Source: Chondrus crispus (taxonomy: Eukaryota > Rhodophyta > Florideophyceae > Gigartinales > Gigartinaceae). Taken from it: a stretch of 64,000 nt of DNA. The translations under genes were made by a program, and so were the position numbers. The stretch lies in assembly GCF_000350225.1 (NCBI RefSeq), contig NW_005178780.1, positions 243,838 to 307,837 of the forward strand, read 5' to 3'. The notes below the pieces were generated by a model. That model ran no database searches, had not been told where the DNA came from, and saw only the letters and a list, made by a program, of their open reading frames with translations. This document shows positions 54,335 to 63,893 of this stretch, in pieces; position 1 is the stretch's first letter; each line of letters begins with the position of its first letter.

Positions 54335-56274
54335 TCGGTCGGCGGTTGACGCTCGAACGGCGAACCCGGGCGGAGACCTTGACGGATCCGAAGCTTTTGA
54401 TAATTGGCCTCGCGGGCCTGCAAAAGCTTCGAACGCAGCGCGCTATCCGCCACCACAGGACATTGCTCCTGTCGGTGGGTCAGGTCCAGACAGAACCGAC
54501 ACGGCGGGGGTCCAGGTAATCCTTGGTTGAAGAACCGGACCCGCTGGTTCTGTACTGGCCTTCCGTACGGATGTGCGCGCGCGTCACCGTGTTGGGCGGG
54601 CGCCATCGGTGCGCCCGCCGGGGACGAGGCAGGTGACGGATGGTAGCTAGTCGGCGGCGAGCTAAGCGAGCTCGGCGTCGCCGACTGGTCCGTCGCCGCC
54701 AGTATCTCCTCCGTTTCGGTTCCGCGCGCTGTCGGGAGTTCAGATAGGGACTCGACCGACAGCACGGGCCTTGTCCGCGCGTTGCGCGTGAATCTTCTCA
54801 CCGAATCGGACGGTGCTTGAGGCGACGCGAGCGAGGTCGCCGGTCTTCGAGCAGAGCGGTGCGTCTCGCCTATTGCTTGCGCGTAGCATGCCACCGCTTG
54901 GTAGTCCACGCCCGGATGCGTCGCGAGAAATCCTAGCACCGCGATTGCATCTTGACCACCGAACGTGTGGGTTTTCAGCTGGACGTCCAACTTCTTCCGA
55001 TAACGGTTAACTTGCCGGGCGGTACTCGCGTCGTAGCGCGCGCTGCGATTTTCCAGCCTATACGTGCGGTAGGCGGCGGCCTTGGTGAACAGGTCGTTCA
55101 GCGGTCTGATCACCGGCAACCGTTTCGGATCCCGCCTCGGGGCAGACCGGCGGTCTCTGCCCCTGCAATGGCGGTCTCCTTCTCCGCCGGGGCTACTGTA
55201 GCCCTCCGGATCGGAGTCTTCTCGCCGGAACCGACGTCGGTCGCGCGCATTGCGGCCTCTGCGGTCGCTTCTGCGCGATTCGTCCGACTCGGTGTCCTCG
55301 TCATCGGAGGGGTATCCACCTCCTCCGGCATCGCGGTATCGCGTATAGCGTCCTTCGCGGTTATCATCGGAGGGGTAACCGACCCCTCCGGCATCGCGGT
55401 ATCGCGCGTAGCGTCCGTCGCGGTTCTTGCGCGTCGCCCTGTGGCGACGTCTTGTGTCTTCTTCCTCGGAGGGGTTTTCTGTACCCCCAGAGGTGTAGCC
55501 TTGAGCGGCGGGCGCGCTTCTTCTGCTCGACCGATACGGCTGTCGCTTTTCTGTCGCGAAGCGCCCCAGGCGGTTTTCTGTCCGGCGGGGGCCAGCCGTA
55601 TCGGCGAGTACGGGAGGGCCATTTTCTGTGGGCCCTCCTGTAGCACCATAAATTGGTGGGAGGTAAATGGTCTTACCCTCCGGGTGAGGGGCCATTGTAC
55701 CGATCCCGGGTGCGGCGCCGATCGGTTCAGCGTGCATTAGCGTAGGATCCGGAGCGGTTGAGTCGCGCTGTTCGCGTGCGTCGACTCCTGCTCCGGCGAA
55801 GGTCGTGGCCAGACGATTGGCCACGGCGGAGCTGATCGCTCCCTTTAGAGCCGTACCGGACGGGGATTCTTCATCCACAGTGGTGAGCGCGGTCACCACC
55901 TCGCATTGGACTTGAGCGGGTAGAAGTTCGTCCAAAAGCGGTGGTATCGCGCTGCGTATGTGCGCATCCACTAGCGCGGGCACCATTCGGTCGAGGCATA
56001 CGCGCGCTACCTGGGGGAGTTCCGTAGCGAGGAACTCCTCGACCCAGGCCTGGATGCGCGGCTGAATCGCGTCGACCATCCATTGGACGCGATTCTCGGT
56101 GCCTGCCGACACGGCCGGCGTAACATCCGATGCGGACGCTCGCGTGCGGCCCGGTCGCGGTGGCGGTCGCAGCAGGGCTTCCGGGTTCTCCACCCGGGGG
56201 CGCGGTGCGCCACTGCCACTGCCGGTGCTCAGACGCCCGGAGGCGGAGTCTTCCCCTTGATCCGGTCGGTTCAT
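54187..56274 (-). CDS. gypsy gag with CCHC zinc knuckle
   Basis: A 695-residue frame from an ATG at 56274 (MNRPDQGEDSASGR). Near the C-terminus CRFCLDLTHRQEQC is an exact C-x2-C-x4-H-x4-C zinc knuckle for RNA binding. The middle is Arg/Asp/Gly/Tyr-rich with tandem copies of a RYxRYRDAGGxGYPSDD unit (about nt 55285-55440). No stop interrupts it, which suggests the gag was functional until recently or is still used in trans. Confidence 0.75.
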   Translation of the reverse strand: MNRPDQGEDSASGRLSTGSGSGAPRPRVENPEALLRPPPRPGRTRASASDVTPAVSAGTENRVQWMVDAIQPRIQAWVEEFLATELPQVARVCLDRMVPALVDAHIRSAIPPLLDELLPAQVQCEVVTALTTVDEESPSGTALKGAISSAVANRLATTFAGAGVDAREQRDSTAPDPTLMHAEPIGAAPGIGTMAPHPEGKTIYLPPIYGATGGPTENGPPVLADTAGPRRTENRLGRFATEKRQPYRSSRRSAPAAQGYTSGGTENPSEEEDTRRRHRATRKNRDGRYARYRDAGGVGYPSDDNREGRYTRYRDAGGGGYPSDDEDTESDESRRSDRRGRNARDRRRFRREDSDPEGYSSPGGEGDRHCRGRDRRSAPRRDPKRLPVIRPLNDLFTKAAAYRTYRLENRSARYDASTARQVNRYRKKLDVQLKTHTFGGQDAIAVLGFLATHPGVDYQAVACYAQAIGETHRSARRPATSLASPQAPSDSVRRFTRNARTRPVLSVESLSELPTARGTETEEILAATDQSATPSSLSSPPTSYHPSPASSPAGAPMAPAQHGDARAHPYGRPVQNQRVRFFNQGLPGPPPCRFCLDLTHRQEQCPVVADSALRSKLLQAREANYQKLRIRQGLRPGSPFERQPPTEWPNSRAQAPTGINVVEPRETVQSEEPALPLTDKGPEDLGLTGEAGEDA

Positions 56275-56402
56275 CGTCGAATACGCTTCGCGATCGACGC
56301 GGTGATTTCTCAACCTTTTCCGTCCGTACGGTTCTGCGTAGAGCCGGCGTCAAGGCGCGCGGCTCTACCTCGAAAGTTATAGCCCTCCACAAGAGTACCA
56401 AA

Positions 56403-56714
56403 ATGTGGTACAACTCTCCACAGGAAGGTCAGATTTATGATAAATTTAATAAAAGCAATGATGTTGCTATTTTTGGGGCCAAAAAATGCTGGATTTTTGC
56501 CAGCAATGAACGGTGGCCCGTGGGTCATTGGTTCGCGGGCAGCCATATTTTGCCAGCTTTTTTGGCCGTTCCCATTCAGCACGGGGATGAGGGGCGTTTC
56601 TGGTTCCGGCCAGTGACTGGACCAGAATTTTTGCTGGAGTACCATAGTTGTAACGGAAATGTTTTTTTGATACCTCGATGTAGCAAAGTGATGTGCTATT
56701 CTGCTGCCTACTAA
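56403..56714 (+). CDS. hypothetical 103-residue protein at the retroelement boundary
   Basis: The ATG at 56403 opens a frame starting MWYNSPQEGQIYDKFNKSND. It has aromatic-rich, globular-looking composition (WIFASNERWPVGHWFAGSHI, GRFWFRPVTGPEFLLEYHSC), and base composition turns AT-richer exactly here. It begins inside the 17-bp boundary repeat. It may be the 3' part of a host gene cut by the insertion, or a real small gene. Family unknown. Confidence 0.35.
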   Translation: MWYNSPQEGQIYDKFNKSNDVAIFGAKKCWIFASNERWPVGHWFAGSHILPAFLAVPIQHGDEGRFWFRPVTGPEFLLEYHSCNGNVFLIPRCSKVMCYSAAY

Positions 56715-56900
56715 ACCAGCGCTTGCCCGTGATGTCCTTAACCTTCACGTGCTCGTACCAGAATAAGCTCATGCCTAACCCGCGCTAGTACCAGAGGCGT
56801 TCATCGACCTTTTCACGTTTTCTCAACTGATTGAGTTCTCTCGCCATCATTTTTCCTTTGCTTCCCGACTTTGCGCATCCTGTGTTCCTACTGAGGCTCA

Positions 56901-59210
56901 ATGACCCCGCGAAAAAGGTCTGGGAAGAAGGCAGGGCGTGCTCATTCGCGTTCTGCGGCCATGAAACCCGCTGCTTCAGGCAATCAGCGAGGCCGCTTGT
57001 CTCAGCAGAAGGGACCCCTGACATCTCGGAAGTCTAACAGCCAAGCGCCTGGGGCTCAGGTCCCCGCGGAACGCCGGTGATCTCCTCGTGTTGCGGCCGA
57101 AGCTACTCCCGCAGCGGCTGGGCAGGAATCCCGGCGGGTTTCAAGCAATACAGTCAGGACACCCCAAGGCAGTCCGCCATCTCACACGTGCTCGCTTCCC
57201 GTTCGAAGTCAGGGAAGTGGTCCGTCTGATGCAGCACCACCGCGTGCGGGCAAGCGCAAGCGCGCCATCGGTTCGTCTCCGGGTGAAGACTTTTCCCTTT
57301 TGTTCGGGGATGGAGATCATGGCGAGGAAGATGAACACACAGAACGCAAACGGGCGAACCGTCAGTTGCTCGAGCTCCATGGACGCGAGCCAGAGGAGTT
57401 CGTCGACGAGAGTGTGCAGGCTAGTGCAGCAGAGATGGACGGGGTCGCCGAAACTCAAGATGTGGAAGACGTCGTAGTTCCCACGCGTCGTGAGTGCATG
57501 GCAGGTTCCTTGCCGAGTCAGCCCCGGGGCCCCCATTTGGCTCGAGCACTTGGGGAAGACTCTAACCACGGAGTACTTCGAGTCATGCAGGAACTGCATG
57601 CTCGTTTGGAGAAGCAGCTCGCCATTGAAAAAAAGGAAATTCTGGGTGCAATCAAGGCTGTATCTTCTCGTGTCTCAACCTTAGAGCGGACGTTATCACG
57701 CTGCCAGGACGCCGTCAACATTGTTCTTCTGAATTCCGCCCTGCCGAAGACAGGAAAAGCAGCCGATAAGGCCTCTTTAAACGACCTCCTTAGGCCTATG
57801 GAGGACATCTTCGCAGGGAAATTCATGTGCATTATCTTCACAAGAGCGTTGATAAATTGCACTATGAGAGTTCTTCCTCAGAGAAAGGAAGCGAGTGAAT
57901 CCTTAGAGGGTGTGAGTCGTGACACACAATTTTCCAAGCTTCAATTGGACGTCAATAGTTCCGAAGTGTTGGGGTTCGGACTTTTACTTGTCGAGGTCCT
58001 TTTGTGGAAAAGGGACCCAAGCGAGGAGAAAACCGAGGAGCTGCTGGGTACGAAGCAAGCTCGTCAGTATCTGGTCCTGCGAAAGGCTTGGGGAAAGAGC
58101 TTGATTGCAAATGCAATGAACAATCCGAGTATTGGGACGAAGTCACTCGAAATGGTACATCCGAACATCCGCGGGAAGCTGAAGACCGCTGAGAAACCTT
58201 TTTGGCTGAGGCCGGGCTACATAACAATGATCACAGTCGAGTCTTTCTTCAACGAAGAATTTGCTTCAACGGCCATCAAGAAGGCCCGGCGTGTGGCTCG
58301 GCGTCGAAGCGATAAGATGGGGGAAGATGAGCCAATTGGATTCATCAAGGACGAAGACATTAGGGTTGAGATCGTTCGCCGCGTTTTCAAGATAGGTAAT
58401 CAGTTTCTGAACAAGTCCAGGGAGCTTGGGCGGAAATCCTTCTTTCAAAACTTCTCATATGTTTTCCAAAGTCAAGTGGGAGTCTCATTCCAGTATGAGA
58501 ATCCACCCCGCCCGCACATGAACCTCCAAGATATCCCAGACGGAACCTGTCGTACTGCTATGAAGTCGGTCGCTGAGGTGAACCCCCTGAATTTGATAGC
58601 ATGGAAGAAGCTGATTTCTGAAAGCGATCCCTTCATATTTATCACTACGTATGACGTTGAGACGAAAGACAAGGATGGAAGGAAGGAGACTCGAAAAATT
58701 GTTATCCGACTCAATGCCATGCACGTCGCCTTGAAGTTCTTGGTGGCTTTTACCAGGTGTGGCAGTGATGAAGACCTCTATTCAATATCCAAGGAATCCT
58801 TTCGTGTGATTTACATGACTGCTGTCCTGTTTCGGGAGATCATGCTGATGAAGGTGATCGAGGCGAGGGGTGCATTTTCTCGAAACGAGCAGATATTGCA
58901 TGAAGTGGATGGCCAGGATCACCACAATGGATCATGGCGGTCGCGACTGAGATCGCTCTACTCAGATCTTTTGACTGAAGGACAGGGAGAAAAGCGGGGT
59001 GAGCTTCCACAGCAACTGTCCAGTATTTTGAAGGAGAAGCTAGTGATGTCCGTAGATATGTACAACTCCGTGCACGATCCCCCGGTCCGTTCAGGTTCAC
59101 ATCACGAGGATAATGATGATCTGAGCGTGGTGGATGGTGAGGATGAAATCCAGGCGGATCAAGTCGAAGACGATGAGGATGTGGTCATGGTCCACGACTT
59201 CGATTTATAA
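56901..59210 (+). CDS. nuclear-type protein of unknown family, interrupted by an in-frame TGA
   Basis: From an ATG at 56901 (MTPRKRSGKKAGRAHSRSAA) one frame runs to the stop at 59210, 770 codons, with a single in-frame TGA at 57078-57080. Sequence on both sides is equally protein-like: basic, Ser/Pro-rich, with KRKRAIGSSPGEDFSLLFGD after the stop. A CGA-to-TGA change, a sequencing error, or a weak in-phase intron (57060-57125, GTCCCC...GGCAG) could explain it. Otherwise translation would start at the ATG at 57435. Then come a coiled-coil-like segment (RLEKQLAIEKKEILGAIKAV), a conserved-looking globular region (about residues 300-680) and an acidic tail (EDDEDVVMVHDFDL). I do not recognise the family. 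Confidence 0.6.
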
Positions 59211-59303
59211 GGGGTCGTATTTGATGTGATAGTAAAACTTCTTAGTTCACCACAGTGAAAAATGCGTAAAGCGGGAGACTGCTGTAGCATGAATGAATTG
59301 AGT

Positions 59304-60671
59304 TTACTTAAAGAGGCCCAGAACTTTGGCAACAGTGATGAATTGCTTCACATGGGCAGACCCTTTGATAGAGATGAATGGGACATGCACTTCAAGTACT
59401 CCTAGTACGTCGCTGCGATTTACATCAGCAAATATAGACTGACAAGGATTGGATTGAAGATTCCATCGCAGGTAGAACGACTCCTTCCGGTCCGATGGTC
59501 CGCTGACCACTTTTTCAGCACTCATTACCTTGGAAATGCGTTCTTGGAAGTTAAGCTCTGATAGTCTTATGTCTTCCAGTGGATAGGAGTAGGTCTGCTC
59601 TATGGAATCCCAAGTGCAATCCCGACGAAATACAACGTGCCGTTGTTCATCCTCGTCATCCCTTATAACAGCAAGAGAATCTCCAATTGTCATATAGCAC
59701 GGGTCAGAAAGAGATTCGGTGTTGGGACCGGCCATACAGCCTATCACTCTGGCAGATACATAATTGTCGGTACCTTTTTCCAGCCTTTTTGCGATGATCA
59801 CGTCTCTGACAACTTGCGGTGATGCTGGTCCGAGTGCTTCTGACAAGTCTAGGAAGCTCCTAAAGTATATACTCGTCTCCTTCACAACTGATTTCCGGCA
59901 CATATAATCTTCCGGAAGAATAGAAACCTTTGTTCGTAGCTGAGCTTTGACTCTTTCGGATATAGAATCAAACTGGAGCAATGTGCAGTCTGCTCGCGCC
60001 TTAAATGAGTCTTGTACAAACCACTTCGTTCCACGGGTTATTTCAACTGGGGTAGGACGTGTCGGTGTCTTGAGTAACCAATGCTCTAGACGCAACGAAA
60101 TAAACTTAAGAGGAATATTGGAGCCTGCATCAGAAATGAGGAGCGGATTCTGAGTCCATAGTGCAGTCGTAATCGAGGATTGCTGTCCTTTCACCACTTC
60201 CTCAAGATACTGAAGGCGTCTGGAAAGAGCATTTAGCTCACGAGTATCTTTGATTGTATTCTGGTCAAGTGAGACAGTCGTCGTGTGGTTAACCTTCTTG
60301 CATTTTTCTACCATGGCACTACCTGGAGCATAGTCCATATCATCTGCATCCATCGATGCGCTTGCCACGTCTGAGCTTGGGCCGTTATCCAATCGCACGG
60401 ATGTATCTTTGAGTCTCCAGCTAAACTTTTGTCCATCTTGTACAAACTCGTTTCCCTCCTTGAAAGTAACCTTGCTTTTACATGCCCTGAATCCAAACGC
60501 TGCCTTGTATTGAATGGTCCCTTTGAGCACCTCTCGACGATCATCATGAAGATAGTTGAGACTAATGACTGTTGCTGGGAACCATGCCTTGCTTTCTTCT
60601 TCATTCTCCAAGGTATAGTAGACCTCTATATCACTCCCGAATTGGAGGCCATTGAAAAGATCTGATACCAT
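59304..60671 (-). CDS. protein of unknown family with Tudor/Agenet-like N-terminus
   Basis: A 455-residue protein from an ATG at 60671, convergent with the preceding gene (93 bp between stops). Residues 12 to about 70 (GSDIEVYYTLENEEESKAWF, PATVISLNY, KGTIQYK) resemble a Tudor or Agenet fold, a reader of methylated or modified histone tails. A coiled-coil-like segment (ELNALSRRLQYLEEVVKGQQ) follows, then about 270 residues of globular sequence without a recognised domain. The Tudor-like reading is by pattern only. Pairing with the neighbouring unknown gene may be meaningful. Confidence 0.55.
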   Translation of the reverse strand: MVSDLFNGLQFGSDIEVYYTLENEEESKAWFPATVISLNYLHDDRREVLKGTIQYKAAFGFRACKSKVTFKEGNEFVQDGQKFSWRLKDTSVRLDNGPSSDVASASMDADDMDYAPGSAMVEKCKKVNHTTTVSLDQNTIKDTRELNALSRRLQYLEEVVKGQQSSITTALWTQNPLLISDAGSNIPLKFISLRLEHWLLKTPTRPTPVEITRGTKWFVQDSFKARADCTLLQFDSISERVKAQLRTKVSILPEDYMCRKSVVKETSIYFRSFLDLSEALGPASPQVVRDVIIAKRLEKGTDNYVSARVIGCMAGPNTESLSDPCYMTIGDSLAVIRDDEDEQRHVVFRRDCTWDSIEQTYSYPLEDIRLSELNFQERISKVMSAEKVVSGPSDRKESFYLRWNLQSNPCQSIFADVNRSDVLGVLEVHVPFISIKGSAHVKQFITVAKVLGLFK

Positions 60672-61970
60672 TATCAACTGGTGGATGGTATCGTCCTCTG
60701 TTAATTTCCCTTGGAAAGTGATACTTGAGAAATTTGTTTGAAATATATACCGAAGACTAAAGAGTTGGGGGTAACCATTGGAACGTAGTCAGTATATAGA
60801 CATATGTGTTTTTTGTGAAATCGATATTTTTGTAACGGTCACATTTAAAGATGCACGGCTCTGTGCAGCATCTAAATACCATGGGACTTAGACGTGCAAG
60901 TGAACAGCTGGGTATGGGCTCCAAAGGTACCGACATCATCCAGTCCGGATTGCTTTGAAAGTCAGTCATGTGTCATTGAATTACTGTTCTTTTAATCATA
61001 GTTGCTTTAGATTTAATTGTGCAATGAAGATAGAAGTGTCACTACAGAGTGATGATGATACTGTTCTCGCTATTGAAAGTATGAATTACCCAGTACCTAC
61101 TCTTGGATGTCGTCCTCATCAGTGCCCTTCCTCTGTGAATCACTGTCACCACTAGAATCACTTGAGCGGTAATCAGAAGAAGAGTTCGGGACCGTTTAGA
61201 ATTAGGCCTCAAGCCAGATTTTACACACGGTAACGTACGGACCCTACGTGTCCGTACCGGTCTTTATATCAAGGAGGGAGAAAACTCACCCTCAGAATGG
61301 GTGACCGTGGAATAAGGCCAGGCACGGTGTGTACAAGTGGTGCTAGTGAACCCTACAGACGCCGAAAAAAGAAACGAATATCAAATCATTGCATTAGTCA
61401 TATGAAACTGCAGTACGTAAACGAACTTTATTGCGTTTGAGGACTACAAGTGAACACGAATATTCGTCAGAATCCTCCCGCCTGGTGAACGCGCTCGAGC
61501 AACACAAGCTTGCGATATACATTATAATGCCCTAGAATCCCGTCCTAAGGATGCGGGGCGCAGAGGCACCGTTGTTGTAATGATGGTAATTCCGGTCCAG
61601 ATGGAAAATGGCGTTAGCTGAACTTCATGCCACAGCGCGTTGCGCATGACTTTTCATTTTTCGGGCTGAGGTTGGAAAGGGTGGGGATATTGAGAAAGCA
61701 ATGAGTCGGCTGCCTGGAGCCCGCGATTACCTTGGTTTAAAAATAGCCCGAAGATTGCGTACGCTTAATGATGGCACCTCCGCATATGCACGTTCTGGGG
61801 AAGGCCGGGGTTGGGTTTCGGCTCGGCGTTCTCGACGGCCGCTGGTTTCTAAAAGGGAGAAAATGTCCGAATACTTCCTGCGTCGCGCGACACAGTCCTT
61901 GCTGTATAAATTTGCATCGGATTTAAAGGCAATGTTTACGTATTTGAACCGGATGCGTCCTGATATCAGT
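60672..61970. other. intergenic, no gene seen; one hairpin
   Basis: About 1.3 kb without credible coding sequence. A perfect 8-bp hairpin (GTACGGAC / GTCCGTAC, 7-nt loop) lies at 61235-61257. A plus frame at 61701-61979 is open but does not read as protein. Confidence 0.5.
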
Positions 61971-62694
61971 GGCAACTGATCACGGGCCGGCGAAGAATGC
62001 CGTCCGACATAGTCATTGCTGTAAAAATTTGCAATATTTGGGGTGCAAAATTTGAGATTTGGGAGCTGTGATCAGTCGCCACTGATCGCAGGCCGGCGAG
62101 GGGTGCCGTCCGTCACCGTCCTTGATGTAAAATTTGCAAAATTTGGATGGTATTGAATTGTGATTATACTTTGGTGGGAAATGATACCTAGTGTCGTACG
62201 GCACCCCTCTCAGGCATGTGATCAGCGGCGGCTGATCACACGACGCCAACGGAGAGTTAGAACTAATTAAAATACGTAAATAATGCATTTGCACAGGATA
62301 CAGAAAGTACAGCAGGAGCACGTATACGTTTGTTCAAAAATGATGCAAATATGCAGCAGGGTCATGAAGACAACTGTGTTTTGAGAAGTACGCAAATTTT
62401 TTACAGCAATGACGGTGTCGTACGACACCCTTGCCGGCCTGTGATCAGTGGCCACTGATCACAGCTCCCATCCTGCAAAATTTGCCACTAAATTTTGCAA
62501 ATTTTATACAGCAATGACGATGTCGTACGACACCCCCTGCCGGCCTGTGATCAGTGGCCACTGATCACAGCTCCCCACTGATCACAGGTCCTAACTCTCA
62601 AAATTTGCATCAATATTTTGCAATTTTATACAGCAATGACGGTGTAGTGCGACACCCCCTGCCGGCCTGTGATCAGTGGCCACTGATCACAGGA
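61971..62694. repeat. array of ~110-bp palindrome-bearing repeats in inverted arrangement
   Basis: Five to six related units lie at about 61971-62067 and 62068-62147 (plus orientation), and at about 62191-62246, 62403-62470, 62508-62575 and 62628-62694 (minus orientation). Each unit combines a 24-bp palindrome (half-site TGTGATCAGTGG, perfect in three copies, imperfect in the others), GGCCGGC, a second 14-bp palindrome GTGTCGTACGACAC, then TCATTGCTGTA and AAAATTTGCAAAATTT. The opposing orientations make the whole array a large interrupted inverted repeat. No coding sequence is inside. It could be a MITE cluster or a protein-binding array. Confidence 0.85.
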
Positions 62695-62929
62695 CGCAAC
62701 CCACTTCACAACCACCTTTTTCAACGTCCACCTCTCATAGACAAACAAGTATTTATAAGTGCCGACAATTCGTGTCCGCCCCAGTCACTGAAAAAGCGTC
62801 GCTTTCGTACGACAACAACGCACCTTCACGAATACTGCAGAGAAAATGGGACTACAATATAGAGTATAGGGAAGGAAACCCCAAAAATCTTTTTAAAGAC
62901 ACTTGTTTACATAAACAGATAGAGGGAAG

Positions 62930-63130
62930 AGGAGATGCAGCCAGAGAGGCGGAGAGGGAGGGATAGAGAGAGAGAGGGATACAAGGAAGAGAGATGGACA
63001 CAAATATAGAGAGATGGACACACACATAGATAGATGGTCACCATAAAGAATTGGATAAACATATAGAGAGATGGGTATAAACATAGAGAGAGACAGAGAC
63101 AGAGACAGACAGAGAGATACAGAGGGAGAG
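62930..63130. repeat. purine-rich GAGA/ACAGAG simple repeat
   Basis: Imperfect repeats of GAGAGAGAGGGATA, GAGAGATGGACACA and AGACAGAGACAGAGAC types over about 200 bp. Low-complexity sequence with no coding content. Confidence 0.85.
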
Positions 63131-63432
63131 ACAGAGCGGTTTATCCAACCATTTGTGCAATCGGTGGTATGCACTCCATTTATTGTCCAGCTAGGCATTA
63201 TGGAATTCTAAAGGAGGTGATGGTTACTTAGTCAATATCGTGCCACCGTTAATGTTCTCAAACAATTAGACCAATGGCAGTAGGATGACTAATTCTACTT
63301 TAGTGGTCCTTGTCTACTTTACGAGCGGTCCTGGGCGAGTAAGGTGATTCCTTACCGGCTCAGGTGCACCTTGTCAATAAACAAACACTTTCATATGGGA
63401 TCTTCGTGATCCCCTCACACAACTCACACAAA

Positions 63433-63765
63433 GCCATCACAAAATGCACACTGCCATCACAAAATGCACATTATCAGTGTGAGAGTTTTTATTTCAAGGT
63501 TGACGTTTGAGAGTTTTGAGATGCGTCTCACAAAACCGTCACAAAAGATTCACGAAAATGTGTGATGTTTGAGACGATTTTTGTCATGATCACAAAACGT
63601 TCTCAAAAAGTGCTACAATTCAACAAATATTCACAAACCATGTGTGACGAATAAGAAGATGGCGTGAGACGAATGAGATGAAGGCGGCGAAAAGAGCAAA
63701 ACTCTCACAAATCGTCACACAAATCGTCTCACTTTTTGTGACGCCCTAAATCGTCACAAAACGGA
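63433..63765. repeat. TCACAAAA / GTCACAAA-rich repeat region
   Basis: Two adjacent 20-bp copies of GCCATCACAAAATGCACA(CT) lie at 63433-63452 and 63453-63470. Many CGTCACAAA, CTCACAAA and inverse TTTTTGTGACG motifs follow up to about 63765. Both orientations occur, so parts can pair. No coding sequence. Confidence 0.75.
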
Positions 63766-63792
63766 GCACAGGGATATAGTGCCATCCCCCCA

Positions 63793-63832
63793 ATAGTGCC
63801 ATAGCTAAAGGTATGTCACGCTATAGCACTAT
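63793..63832. repeat. inverted repeat (13-bp arms, 14-nt loop)
   Basis: ATAGTGCCATAGC at 63793-63805 pairs with GCTATAGCACTAT at 63820-63832 with one mismatch. Further ATAGTGCCAT copies lie just before it. Confidence 0.7.
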
Positions 63833-63893
63833 ATCGTAGGAGGCACTGTATACGATTCCGTATCATAGTCGGCCAATCATCATCCACCAGCTT

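Larger units (their letters stand above)
50261..56402 (-). mobile_element. Ty3/gypsy chromovirus relic block
   Basis: About 6.1 kb whose coding parts run on the minus strand in the order gag, retropepsin, integrase C-terminus plus chromodomain. The gag and protease frames overlap in a -1 relation. Reverse transcriptase, RNase H and the integrase catalytic core are missing, so the copy cannot be autonomous. The 50.26-52.31 kb part is non-coding and repeat-rich, with a TATATA at 50468 in plus orientation, and may hold LTR sequence. No matching LTR is visible on the 56.4 kb side. A 17-bp direct repeat (ATGTGGTACAACTCTCC) lies at each boundary. Confidence 0.75.

Noticed and set aside
61971..62694. 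CRISPR array
   Set aside because: Units are palindromic, alternate orientation and lack unique spacers of constant length; the genome is eukaryotic.
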